A stretch of 7,032 bases of DNA, taken from the NCBI GenBank assembly GCA_964606295.1, contig CAZSFR010000031.1, positions 1-7,032 of the forward strand, read 5' to 3'. This document shows, one piece after another, positions 1-4,632 of this stretch (position 1 is its first letter; every line of letters begins with the position of its first letter). The DNA is from JAGOPB01 sp964606295. Lineage in GTDB: Bacteria; Patescibacteriota; Minisyncoccia; Phycocordibacterales; UBA9973. The notes under the pieces are model-generated. The model saw only the letters and a program-made list of their open reading frames with translations, had not been told where the DNA came from and searched no databases. The translations under genes and the position numbers were made by a program.

Positions 1-1
1 T

Positions 2-1111
2 GGGCATGAATTCAATATCAATTCTCCCAAACAGCTTGGTGTTGTTCTGTATGATGAGCTCGGCATTGTGCCGAATGAAGGAAAGCGACTTGCCAAGACA
101 GCTAGTGGCGCGCGTTCGACGAGGGAGAGTGAACTCGAAAAGATGAGGGACGCGCACCCTATTATTGGCCATATATTTGAGCACAGGGAACTCCAAAAGC
201 TCCTCTCTACATATATTGATACTATTCCTCATCTTGTTAACGGGAACGACGGACGCCTCCATGCGAAATTCAACCAGACGGGGACTACCACTGGACGTTT
301 TTCATCAGAGAATCCAAACATGCAAAATCTTCCTATCAAAAGCGAGCTGGGAAAGGCTATTCGAAGTGCATTCGTTGCAGAAAAAGGTTCCAAGCTTGTG
401 TCCTTTGATTATTCACAAATTGAGCTACGTGTTGCTGCGCTTTTGGCACAGGATGCATTTTTGTTGAAAGTATTTCACGACGGCAAAGATCCACACGGAG
501 CTGTTGCGTCAAAAGTTTTTCATGTGCCACTCGAAGAAGTAACCTACGACATGCGTCGTAAGGCAAAAGTGATCAACTTCGGCATTCTCTACGGTATGGG
601 AGTGATGGCTTTGAAACAAAATCTAAATACTGACAAGAAAGAAGCGCAAGAATTTTATGACAATTATTTCAAAGAATTTCCTTCTATTAGAGGCTATCTC
701 GAAAAAGTGAAAAGCGATGCATATGAAAAAGGCTACACGCAGACACTTTTTGGAAGACGTAGATATTTTCCACTTCTAAAATCACGTATGCCATTTGAAC
801 GCGCCATGGCTGAGAGAATGGCAATCAATGCACCGATACAAGGAACAGCAACAGCTGACATCATCAAGCTCGCGATAAGTAAAGTTGACGATATGATAAA
901 AGAAGAAGGTTTGTCTGCCAAAGCAGGACTCCTTATGCAGATACACGACGAGCTAGTATATGAAGTCAAGGAAGACGCAATCGATGATTTTGTCATGAAG
1001 GCATCAAAGGTGATGGAAAATATTATTCCTGATGAGTTCGTAAAAGGTTTGACGTCCTTGCCACTGAAAGTCGGTGTTGGTATAGGAGATAATTATGGTT
1101 CATTGAAATGA
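2..1111 (+). CDS. polA: DNA polymerase I, C-terminal polymerase domain (5'-partial)
   Basis: Family A DNA polymerase, which fills gaps during repair and Okazaki-fragment maturation. The reading frame is open from base 2 and the gene begins before the window; the GTG at 68 is internal, because the codons before it encode the conserved GHEFNINSPKQLG stretch. About 369 residues are visible, covering the thumb, palm and fingers. Seen directly: TGRFSSENPNMQNLP (template-binding region); motif A DYSQIELR at 407-430, with the metal-binding Asp and the Glu steric gate; the O-helix motif B RRKAKVINFGILYGM at 554-598, with Arg, Lys, Phe and Tyr in the expected places; and motif C QIHDELVYEV at 938-967. 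All catalytic residues are present, so the domain looks active. The 5' nuclease and any 3'-5' exonuclease lie outside the window. One oddity is an extra residue in the QGTATADIIK segment (839-868), where well-known PolA proteins have QGTAADIIK. The TGA stop lies 26 nt before the preferred start of the next gene. Confidence 0.97.
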   Translation, partial: GHEFNINSPKQLGVVLYDELGIVPNEGKRLAKTASGARSTRESELEKMRDAHPIIGHIFEHRELQKLLSTYIDTIPHLVNGNDGRLHAKFNQTGTTTGRFSSENPNMQNLPIKSELGKAIRSAFVAEKGSKLVSFDYSQIELRVAALLAQDAFLLKVFHDGKDPHGAVASKVFHVPLEEVTYDMRRKAKVINFGILYGMGVMALKQNLNTDKKEAQEFYDNYFKEFPSIRGYLEKVKSDAYEKGYTQTLFGRRRYFPLLKSRMPFERAMAERMAINAPIQGTATADIIKLAISKVDDMIKEEGLSAKAGLLMQIHDELVYEVKEDAIDDFVMKASKVMENIIPDEFVKGLTSLPLKVGVGIGDNYGSLK

Positions 1112-1131
1112 GGGAGCGAGAGGTGTATTAT
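1103..1131 (+). promoter_or_regulatory. Predicted leaderless promoter inside the polA 3' end
   Basis: TTGAAA (1103-1108), a 17-nt spacer, then TATTAT (1126-1131). The -10 element ends 6 nt before the ATG at 1138, so the expected transcript begins at that ATG. The -35 element overlaps the last polA codons. The match to sigma70 consensus and spacing is seen in the sequence; leaderless initiation is inferred. Confidence 0.6.
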
Positions 1132-1137
1132 AGCGGT

Positions 1138-1665
1138 ATGGATCAAAACATCAACGAAGTGAAAAAAGCTGGCGATAATTGTCATTCTCTAGAGTCGGAC
1201 GTCATTAATGCTGTGAAGGTCCACGACACCCTCGCACACTCGTATCTCATCTATTTTGCAGGGCTAGTGATAGGTGTTTTCCTCGACGCCATCTTCAAAA
1301 TACAAATCCTTTCGACAGCTCCCGTATTGGTAGGAGCCGGGATTCTCATGCTTATCGGAACCTTCTTTATTGTTTGGGCACAAATGACATCTCGAAAAAC
1401 CGCACCAAAAAGGAATGATATGAACTCTGTATCCCACAGTGACTTTTTGAAAGGACCTTATCGTCTTACACGTAGTCCGACACAAGTCGGCCTGACACTC
1501 CTTCTTGTTGGTTTCGGATTTTTCATCAATTCACTTTCAGTCGTCGTTTTGATACTTGTTATCTCAGTTATAAATCACTTCACATTTGTTCACTCGCAAG
1601 AAAAACGATTGTTGGAAAAATATGGCAAGTCTTACAAAAACTACAAAGACAAAGTAAAGTTATAA
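1138..1665 (+). CDS. Isoprenylcysteine carboxyl methyltransferase (ICMT)/phospholipid methyltransferase-like membrane protein
   Basis: Integral membrane protein of the ICMT / phosphatidylethanolamine N-methyltransferase superfamily, which transfers methyl groups from SAM to lipid or lipid-linked acceptors. From the 1138 start it has 175 residues: hydrophobic segments at about 36-55 and 61-82, then GPYRLTRSPTQVG (106-118), a hydrophobic helical hairpin (about 119-151), and the C-terminal EKRLLEKYGKSYKNY (155-169). The GPYR...P...G block followed by E..L...YG..Y..Y is the family's SAM-binding signature. Bacterial substrates are largely unknown, so no specific reaction is assigned. An ATG at 1108 would give 185 residues and overlap the polA stop as ATGA, the usual sign of translational coupling. 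I prefer 1138 because a TTGAAA-17-TATTAT promoter ends exactly 6 nt before it. Both starts could be used: coupled from polA mRNA, and leaderless from the internal promoter. The stop is 1 nt before the next ATG. Confidence 0.75.
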   Translation: MDQNINEVKKAGDNCHSLESDVINAVKVHDTLAHSYLIYFAGLVIGVFLDAIFKIQILSTAPVLVGAGILMLIGTFFIVWAQMTSRKTAPKRNDMNSVSHSDFLKGPYRLTRSPTQVGLTLLLVGFGFFINSLSVVVLILVISVINHFTFVHSQEKRLLEKYGKSYKNYKDKVKL

Positions 1666-1666
1666 A

Positions 1667-2311
1667 ATGATACTCATTGTTATCGCGGATGATACAAGTA
1701 CACGCCAACGTCTTGCCAAAGGAGCAATCAAAGTGCACGCAAGAGGATCCGCCAATTTTATTTCGTACAAAGACAAACATCCGACGCTCACAGAACTTTT
1801 GGAGCTCGGAGCGCAATCAAATGATTTGTTCAGTCAAGGAACAGTCGTTCTTCTCTTTGAAACACTTACTTTGTTGGGTGAAGAAATAGTAAGCGAAGCG
1901 AAAACTCTTCATTCATCGAAAACACTTTTTGTTTTCTTAGAGAGTGAGACAGCAAGCGTTGTTGATAATCTGAAAAAAGTTCATGCTGAAATAATAGAAG
2001 CACCAAAGAGAAAAGCAATTACAAAAAAAGATAATCCGTTTGTGATCGCCAATGCTGTCGGCACGCGTGACCGGATGAGTGCATGGATGACACTTTATGA
2101 TTTGTACGGAAAAGATACATCGCCAGAAGCTATTGCAGGCATCTTGTTTTGGAAAGTGAAGTCCCTCCTCCTTGAAAATAATTTCAAGAAGTATTCACGA
2201 GAAGAACTCGAAGCTATGGTAGAAGCATTGCCGAGGTTGATCCATGAAGGAAGACGCAGCGGAGAAGATTTGTCTGTCGGTTTGGAGTCGTTCATTCTTC
2301 GCAGTATTTAA
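1667..2311 (+). CDS. Short DNA polymerase III delta subunit-like protein (HolA-like)
   Basis: Probably the delta subunit of the clamp loader, which opens the sliding clamp. Evidence is pattern similarity rather than a strict motif. Residues 1-115 follow delta domain I in layout: an initial beta strand (MILIVIADD), a 'TELLELGAQSNDLFSQGTVV' stretch resembling the family's 'LLEALQ..SLFG.RRLV', then TLFVFLES and a strand at AEIIEAPKR. Residues 123-170 (PFVIANAVGTRDRMSAW onward) resemble the start of the C-terminal collar domain, and residues 178-214 its final helices. At 214 residues it is far shorter than the usual 330-345. The missing part corresponds to the middle lid domain, because domain I runs almost straight into the collar. 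It starts 1 nt after the preceding stop and sits in the polA cluster, which suits a replication role. A weak -10-like TAAAGT (1655-1660) ends 6 nt before the ATG. There is no Shine-Dalgarno site. It could also be a divergent paralogue with another role. Confidence 0.62.
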   Translation: MILIVIADDTSTRQRLAKGAIKVHARGSANFISYKDKHPTLTELLELGAQSNDLFSQGTVVLLFETLTLLGEEIVSEAKTLHSSKTLFVFLESETASVVDNLKKVHAEIIEAPKRKAITKKDNPFVIANAVGTRDRMSAWMTLYDLYGKDTSPEAIAGILFWKVKSLLLENNFKKYSREELEAMVEALPRLIHEGRRSGEDLSVGLESFILRSI

Positions 2312-2330
2312 TTGAATTTGATTTGAAATA

Positions 2331-2388
2331 AAAAAAAAGGGCTTCGGATGGCTGTGTTCTAAAAGTAAAACACAATCACCCGAAGCCC
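2331..2388 (-). terminator. Long hairpin with U-tract, intrinsic terminator on the minus strand
   Basis: GGGCTTCGG (2339-2347) pairs perfectly with CCGAAGCCC (2380-2388). Past single mismatches the stem continues with three pairs and then TGTGTT (2353-2358) with AACACA (2369-2374), around a 10-nt loop. On the minus strand the stem is followed at once by eight T residues (plus-strand A 2331-2338), a textbook intrinsic terminator. On the plus strand no T-run follows directly, although it may still weakly stop the HolA-like transcript that ends at 2311. A minus-strand terminator needs a minus-strand transcript starting between about 2396 and 2670. Confidence 0.75.
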
Positions 2389-2407
2389 GAAATTATTTTG
2401 GCTTTCT

Positions 2408-2476
2408 TTATAAATACTGTAATGAACTAAAGCTTTTCGGAAGACCACCCCTGAGAAATCCTCCTCCTCTTTTCAT
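2408..2476 (-). CDS. Possible 22-residue peptide ORF, minus strand
   Basis: An ATG at 2476 opens 22 codons ending in TAA at 2408; the peptide begins MKRGGGFLRGGLPKSF. It is basic and glycine-rich. I do not recognise it. Support is contextual: the stop lies 19 nt before the strong minus-strand terminator hairpin, and a -10-like TAAAGT (plus-strand 2483-2488) ends 6 nt before the ATG, matching the spacing at other starts in the window. Against it: the ORF is very short, the TAAAGT hexamer is weak, and the GGAGGAGG run encoding the glycines could be a simple purine tract. The transcript could equally be a non-coding RNA. Confidence 0.3.
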   Translation of the reverse strand: MKRGGGFLRGGLPKSFSSLQYL

Positions 2477-2575
2477 ATTGATACTTTATATTTAAACCCC
2501 ATGTGAGCCGGGGAGAGCGTAAGTTCTTATGAAACAGAGTATGTTTACTTCTCGTTAAGTATACTCCTTTTTGAG

Positions 2576-2604
2576 TGGGGATAAATAGCTAAACCTGTGG
2601 ATAA
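2576..2604 (-). other. Two DnaA-box-like 9-mers 20 bp apart
   Basis: TGTGGATAA at 2596-2604 is the exact complement of the consensus DnaA box TTATCCACA. TGGGGATAA at 2576-2584 differs by one base. Both face the same way and start 20 bp apart, about two helical turns, next to AT-rich DNA. This could be a DnaA-regulated site or part of a replication origin. Two boxes alone do not establish an origin. Confidence 0.4.
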
Positions 2605-2609
2605 CTCTG

Positions 2610-2646
2610 CAAAGCTCACAAAAGGCTTGAAAAACAGAGAGCTTTG
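2610..2646. repeat. 8-bp perfect inverted repeat over the tRNA-Lys promoter
   Basis: CAAAGCTC (2610-2617) and GAGCTTTG (2639-2646) are perfect complements separated by 21 nt. The arms flank the -35 element TTGAAA (2627-2632), and the right arm ends just before the extended -10. CTCTG (2606-2610) and CAGAG (2635-2639) form a competing helix that shares bases with the first. This could be an operator or a bistable hairpin. Confidence 0.45.
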
Positions 2647-2655
2647 TGGTATTTT
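2627..2655 (+). promoter_or_regulatory. Promoter of tRNA-Lys
   Basis: TTGAAA (2627-2632), a 17-nt spacer ending in the extended -10 element TGg, then TATTTT (2650-2655). Expected start is near 2662, about 12 nt before the mature tRNA 5' end. The same TTGAAA -35 appears at 1103 and 4141. Confidence 0.65.
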
Positions 2656-2673
2656 GCTTTAGTTGCCAAACAT

Positions 2674-2746
2674 CCGCCCGTAGCTCAGCTGGTAGAGCAG
2701 CTCCCTTTTAAGGAGAAGGTCCTCGGTTCGATCCCGAGCGGGCGGA
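2674..2746 (+). tRNA. tRNA-Lys (anticodon UUU)
   Basis: Full cloverleaf of 73 nt. Acceptor stem CCGCCCG (2674-2680) pairs with CGGGCGG (2739-2745), with discriminator A at 2746. D stem GCTC/GAGC; anticodon stem GCTCC/GGAGA with loop CTTTTAA, anticodon TTT at 2707-2709; T arm CTCGG-TTCGATC-CCGAG. The outermost anticodon-stem pair is a G-A mismatch. The 3' CCA is not encoded (CAA follows the discriminator), so it must be added by a nucleotidyltransferase. Confidence 0.96.
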
Positions 2747-2757
2747 CAAGTGTTAAG

Positions 2758-2782
2758 AAAATCTTCCCTGCGGAAGATTTTT
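2758..2782 (+). terminator. Intrinsic terminator after tRNA-Lys
   Basis: AAAATCTTCC (2758-2767), loop CTGC, GGAAGATTTT (2772-2781), then one more T. The stem is a perfect 10 bp with a 4-nt loop and ends in a run of five T, 11 nt after the tRNA. Confidence 0.7.
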
Positions 2783-2804
2783 ATCTTGGACGAGACGGAA
2801 TGAT

Positions 2805-2890
2805 GTTTTTGTTTGAGCCTTGCGAAAGTCAAAAACCGTGAGGCGAGGTCGTGAGATTTTTCCGTCAGGAAAATTACTTGTGACGACAAG
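2805..2890. repeat. Run of three further short hairpins before the methyltransferase gene
   Basis: GTTTTTG (2805-2811) with CAAAAAC (2830-2836); TTTTCC (2858-2863), loop GTCA, GGAAAA (2868-2873); CTTGT (2877-2881), loop GACG, ACAAG (2886-2890). All pairings are perfect. With the terminator at 2758-2782 that makes four hairpins in about 130 nt. No ORF was found here, and no clear promoter for the downstream gene. Confidence 0.5.
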
Positions 2891-2935
2891 ATCCATCGAG
2901 CAACGGCGAGAAATTATTTGTGACAGCAAAGACTT

Positions 2936-3409
2936 ATGAAATATTTCAAGATTCTCATTCTTCACAACATCCGTAGCGTCCACAATACCGGCGCGATTTT
3001 CCGCACGGCAGACGCGCTCGGCGTAACAAAAATATATTTGATAGGGGAAACATCGACACCGCTTGATCGATTTGGGCGTGCACGGAAGGATTTTGCAAAG
3101 ACTGCGCTCGGATCAGAGAAAACAATGCAATGGGAATATTACAAGACCGTTTCTCCTGTAATTGCGAAACTTAAAAAAGAGGGATTTTCCATACTTGCTA
3201 TTGAACAAGACAAAGATTCTATTGATTATAAAAAGGTGAAGGTTGCTGGAAATACGGCGTGTATATTGGGAAGTGAAACAAAGGGAGTGCCTAAAGCGTT
3301 ATTGAAAAAGTGCGACAAGGTTGTGGAAATCCCCATGCAAGGCGGGAAGGAGTCACTCAATGTTTCTGTTGCGGCGGGTATTGTTCTTTTTAGACTTTTT
3401 GATAAATAA
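2936..3409 (+). CDS. SpoU/TrmH-family RNA 2'-O-methyltransferase
   Basis: SPOUT-class methyltransferase that uses SAM to methylate a ribose 2'-OH in tRNA or rRNA. All three SpoU motifs are visible in the 157 residues. Motif 1 is N11-IRSVHNTGAIFR-T24, with the conserved Asn and Arg. Motif 2 is LGSETKGVP (111-119). Motif 3 is IPMQGGKESLNVSVAAGIV (132-150), with the SLN core. Together motifs 2 and 3 form the trefoil-knot SAM site. The length equals a bare catalytic domain, as in TrmL, without the N-terminal RNA-binding extension of RlmB or TsnR. The target nucleotide cannot be read from the sequence, so no symbol is given. The start fits: motif 1 follows the first beta strand directly. No Shine-Dalgarno site or good -10 lies just upstream, so it may depend on a more distant promoter or read-through past the tRNA-Lys terminator. 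Confidence 0.9.
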   Translation: MKYFKILILHNIRSVHNTGAIFRTADALGVTKIYLIGETSTPLDRFGRARKDFAKTALGSEKTMQWEYYKTVSPVIAKLKKEGFSILAIEQDKDSIDYKKVKVAGNTACILGSETKGVPKALLKKCDKVVEIPMQGGKESLNVSVAAGIVLFRLFDK

Positions 3410-3458
3410 TCCAAATGAAATACCAGGCCACTTTTCTTTGCATTTCCGGAATACGGAT

Positions 3459-3477
3459 AAAACTTTGCTAAGTTTTT
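3459..3477 (+). terminator. Possible weak terminator in a convergent gap
   Basis: AAAACTT (3459-3465), loop TGCT, AAGTTTT (3470-3476), then T. The stem is perfect but has a single G-C pair, so it is weak. It lies between convergent genes ending at 3409 (+) and 3531 (-), where a terminator would be expected. Nothing else was recognised in 3410-3530. Confidence 0.3.
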
Positions 3478-3530
3478 CCTCGTGTTCGCAAGTTTCTGCA
3501 AGTACAAAGGCTAACCTCTAAAATACAAAA

Positions 3531-4094
3531 TTAGAACTCTACCGTTCTTGCAATATTGAAAAGAGTTTCTTGTCCACCGACACTTTGATTCGTGCCAGAG
3601 ATAGAGAGTTTGTCTCCACCGCGTTTGTCTATGAATACTTCTGTTACAGTTGCATCTGTAGTCTTTGGCCGTACCATTATCGAATCGTAACCATTTATTT
3701 TCTCACTTGTGACGGTATATCTTGTGTCGGTTTCTCTCGTTAGTCGTGTGACAAACGGACCATAATCAAACGTGAATGTTGTTGTGCCGTTTGTAAATAT
3801 TCCTGTATATGTGTTGACTCCGGACAACACTTCCATACGCCAACCGGGCGGAAGTTCGACAGTAAAATAGTCCGTTTCGAATTTGTTCCACGTAACCAGA
3901 GGCACAAAACCAACAGAGTTGTTGGCTGGCCCATATGTACCACCAGAGCCCAGTGGTTGCAGTGGTTCCTGAAATATCTTTTGGTCTTCTTGCGCTACTC
4001 GTTCTGGACCTTTGAATAGAAACCATACAACGAAAAGCCCCACGAGGAATATGAGGAGCATTTTGAAGTCATTTGCTGTACTACCGCTAAACAT
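3531..4094 (-). CDS. Membrane-anchored protein of unknown function
   Basis: 187 residues, family not recognised. A short N-terminal stretch (MFSGSTANDFK) precedes one strong transmembrane segment at about 12-27 (MLLIFLVGLFVVWFLF). A flexible Pro/Gly/Asn-rich linker follows (about 35-65), then a beta-rich soluble domain from about 70 to 187 (FETDYFTVELPPGWRME, FTNGTTTFTFDYGPF, ending FNIARTVEF). The segment YFTVELPPGW followed by repeated strands recalls small PsbP/Mog1-like domains, but this is only an impression. There is no lipobox. The soluble domain probably faces outward on a single anchor. ATG 4094 is favoured because an extended -10 (TGgTATACT) ends exactly 6 nt upstream and the membrane segment needs this N-terminus. 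It is divergent from the small gene at 4175, with 80 nt between the starts. Confidence 0.72.
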   Translation of the reverse strand: MFSGSTANDFKMLLIFLVGLFVVWFLFKGPERVAQEDQKIFQEPLQPLGSGGTYGPANNSVGFVPLVTWNKFETDYFTVELPPGWRMEVLSGVNTYTGIFTNGTTTFTFDYGPFVTRLTRETDTRYTVTSEKINGYDSIMVRPKTTDATVTEVFIDKRGGDKLSISGTNQSVGGQETLFNIARTVEF

Positions 4095-4100
4095 GACATA

Positions 4101-4109
4101 AGTATACCA
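4101..4109 (-). promoter_or_regulatory. Extended -10 promoter, predicted leaderless start at 4094
   Basis: On the minus strand TGg-TATACT (4109 to 4101) is followed by 6 nt and the ATG at 4094. No good -35 element is seen, as is usual for extended -10 promoters. The same TGgTATACT is used at 6339-6347. Confidence 0.6.
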
Positions 4110-4140
4110 CTGAGTAGGTGGATTTTTATACTTTTATGTT

Positions 4141-4168
4141 TTGAAAAATAGTACTATAGGAGTATAAT
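4141..4168 (+). promoter_or_regulatory. Consensus promoter, predicted leaderless start at 4175
   Basis: TTGAAA (4141-4146), a 16-nt spacer, and a perfect TATAAT (4163-4168), then 6 nt and ATG at 4175. An AGGAG at 4158-4162 might look like a Shine-Dalgarno site, but it is 12 nt from the ATG and lies upstream of the predicted transcript start. Confidence 0.7.
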
Positions 4169-4174
4169 TTCCGC

Positions 4175-4351
4175 ATGAGTCAATTTGAATTTAGTCCCAA
4201 GAAAATGGAGAAACAAATGGATGTCGCTTCATTCCTAGACGCAGAGAACGCCATTCCTGCTATGTCAGAAAAAGGGAAAAAAATTCTAGGGATTTTCAAA
4301 GATACAACACAATTTGCAATGAAACTTGCGGATGATGTTACACTCGGTTAG
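4175..4351 (+). CDS. Small hypothetical protein, 58 residues
   Basis: ATG at 4175 to TAG at 4349-4351. The protein starts MSQFEFSPKKMEKQMDVASF and ends KLADDVTLG. It is soluble, with no membrane segment and no cysteine; a charged, probably helical first half is followed by a short hydrophobic patch (ILGIFKDTTQFAMKLA, about 37-52). Family not recognised. The case for a real gene rests on its promoter, the best in the window (TTGAAA-16-TATAAT), placed exactly 6 nt before the ATG, and on another small ORF starting 20 nt after its stop. Those two would form a small operon. It is below common ORF-length cut-offs and would be easily missed. Confidence 0.6.
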   Translation: MSQFEFSPKKMEKQMDVASFLDAENAIPAMSEKGKKILGIFKDTTQFAMKLADDVTLG

Positions 4352-4371
4352 TTTTCACCGTTATAAATGAT

Positions 4372-4632
4372 ATGGACGAAATGGAACGATTATTACGGCT
4401 TTCTCCTTTACCAAAAGAAGAATATGGCCCAATAGTACAAGTATTATCTCGAATCGACACAGACGATCGTGAGAGACTTTCCGCGCTCTTCAAAGAAGAT
4501 ATGACTCTCATACCTCTCTTTTGGGAAAATTTCAAAATGAAGCACAAAGCACTTGCAACAAAAAACGATTCACTCTGGAGAAGTATTCTTGAGATGGAAC
4601 AGGACAAGATACGCGAAGCATCAGATGCTTAG
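4372..4632 (+). CDS. Small hypothetical protein, 86 residues
   Basis: Starts MDEMERLLRLSPLPKEEYGP and ends QDKIREASDA. It is highly charged with no membrane segment or cysteine, and is probably all-helical: amphipathic helices at about 1-10, 16-42 and 45-82. Family not recognised. The start is 20 nt after the 58-residue ORF, so they are probably co-transcribed. A TATAAA (4362-4367) precedes the start but is badly spaced, with no clear -35. ATG 4381 (the fourth codon) is an alternative start. The TAG stop (4630-4632) overlaps the ruvA TAA stop on the other strand (4629-4631), so the pair is tail to tail with no intergenic DNA and no terminator. Confidence 0.65.
   Translation: MDEMERLLRLSPLPKEEYGPIVQVLSRIDTDDRERLSALFKEDMTLIPLFWENFKMKHKALATKNDSLWRSILEMEQDKIREASDA

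Larger units (their letters stand above)
2312..2673. other. 362-nt intergenic region between the HolA-like gene and tRNA-Lys
   Basis: No ORF of normal size. In order it holds: the minus-strand terminator hairpin (2331-2388); the possible 22-codon minus ORF (2408-2476); an AT-rich stretch (about 2469-2496); a CCCC/GGGG hairpin (about 2496-2513); an imperfect hairpin pairing GAGTAT (2537-2542) with ATACTC (2561-2566) plus ACTT with AAGT, followed by CTTTTT, which could be a weak plus-strand terminator; two DnaA-box-like 9-mers (2576-2604); an 8-bp inverted repeat (2610-2646); and the tRNA-Lys promoter. The AGTATACT palindrome at 2558-2565 also gives a TATACT -10 match on either strand. No known RNA family was recognised. 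Confidence 0.6.

Noticed and set aside
68..70. GTG at 68 as the start of polA
   Set aside because: Codons 2-67 are in frame and encode conserved family A polymerase residues, so the gene is cut by the window edge rather than starting here.
2537..2571. Plus-strand terminator marking the end of a non-coding RNA in 2400-2571
   Set aside because: The stem is AT-rich with a 4-nt bulge and a short T-run, and no promoter or known RNA family could be found for such a transcript, so it is only mentioned in the intergenic entry.
2396..2673. SRP RNA, tmRNA, RNase P RNA or 6S RNA in the long intergenic region
   Set aside because: None of the conserved core motifs of these RNAs was seen on either strand.
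2644..2841. Plus-strand ORF of 65 residues across tRNA-Lys, and the opposite-strand ORF at 2659-2889
   Set aside because: Both are translations of the tRNA and its flanks; the PPVAQLVEQLP-type peptide is a familiar tRNA artefact.
3226..3507. Minus-strand 93-residue ORF opposite the SpoU methyltransferase
   Set aside because: Shadow of a clearly coding frame; no family resemblance and no promoter.
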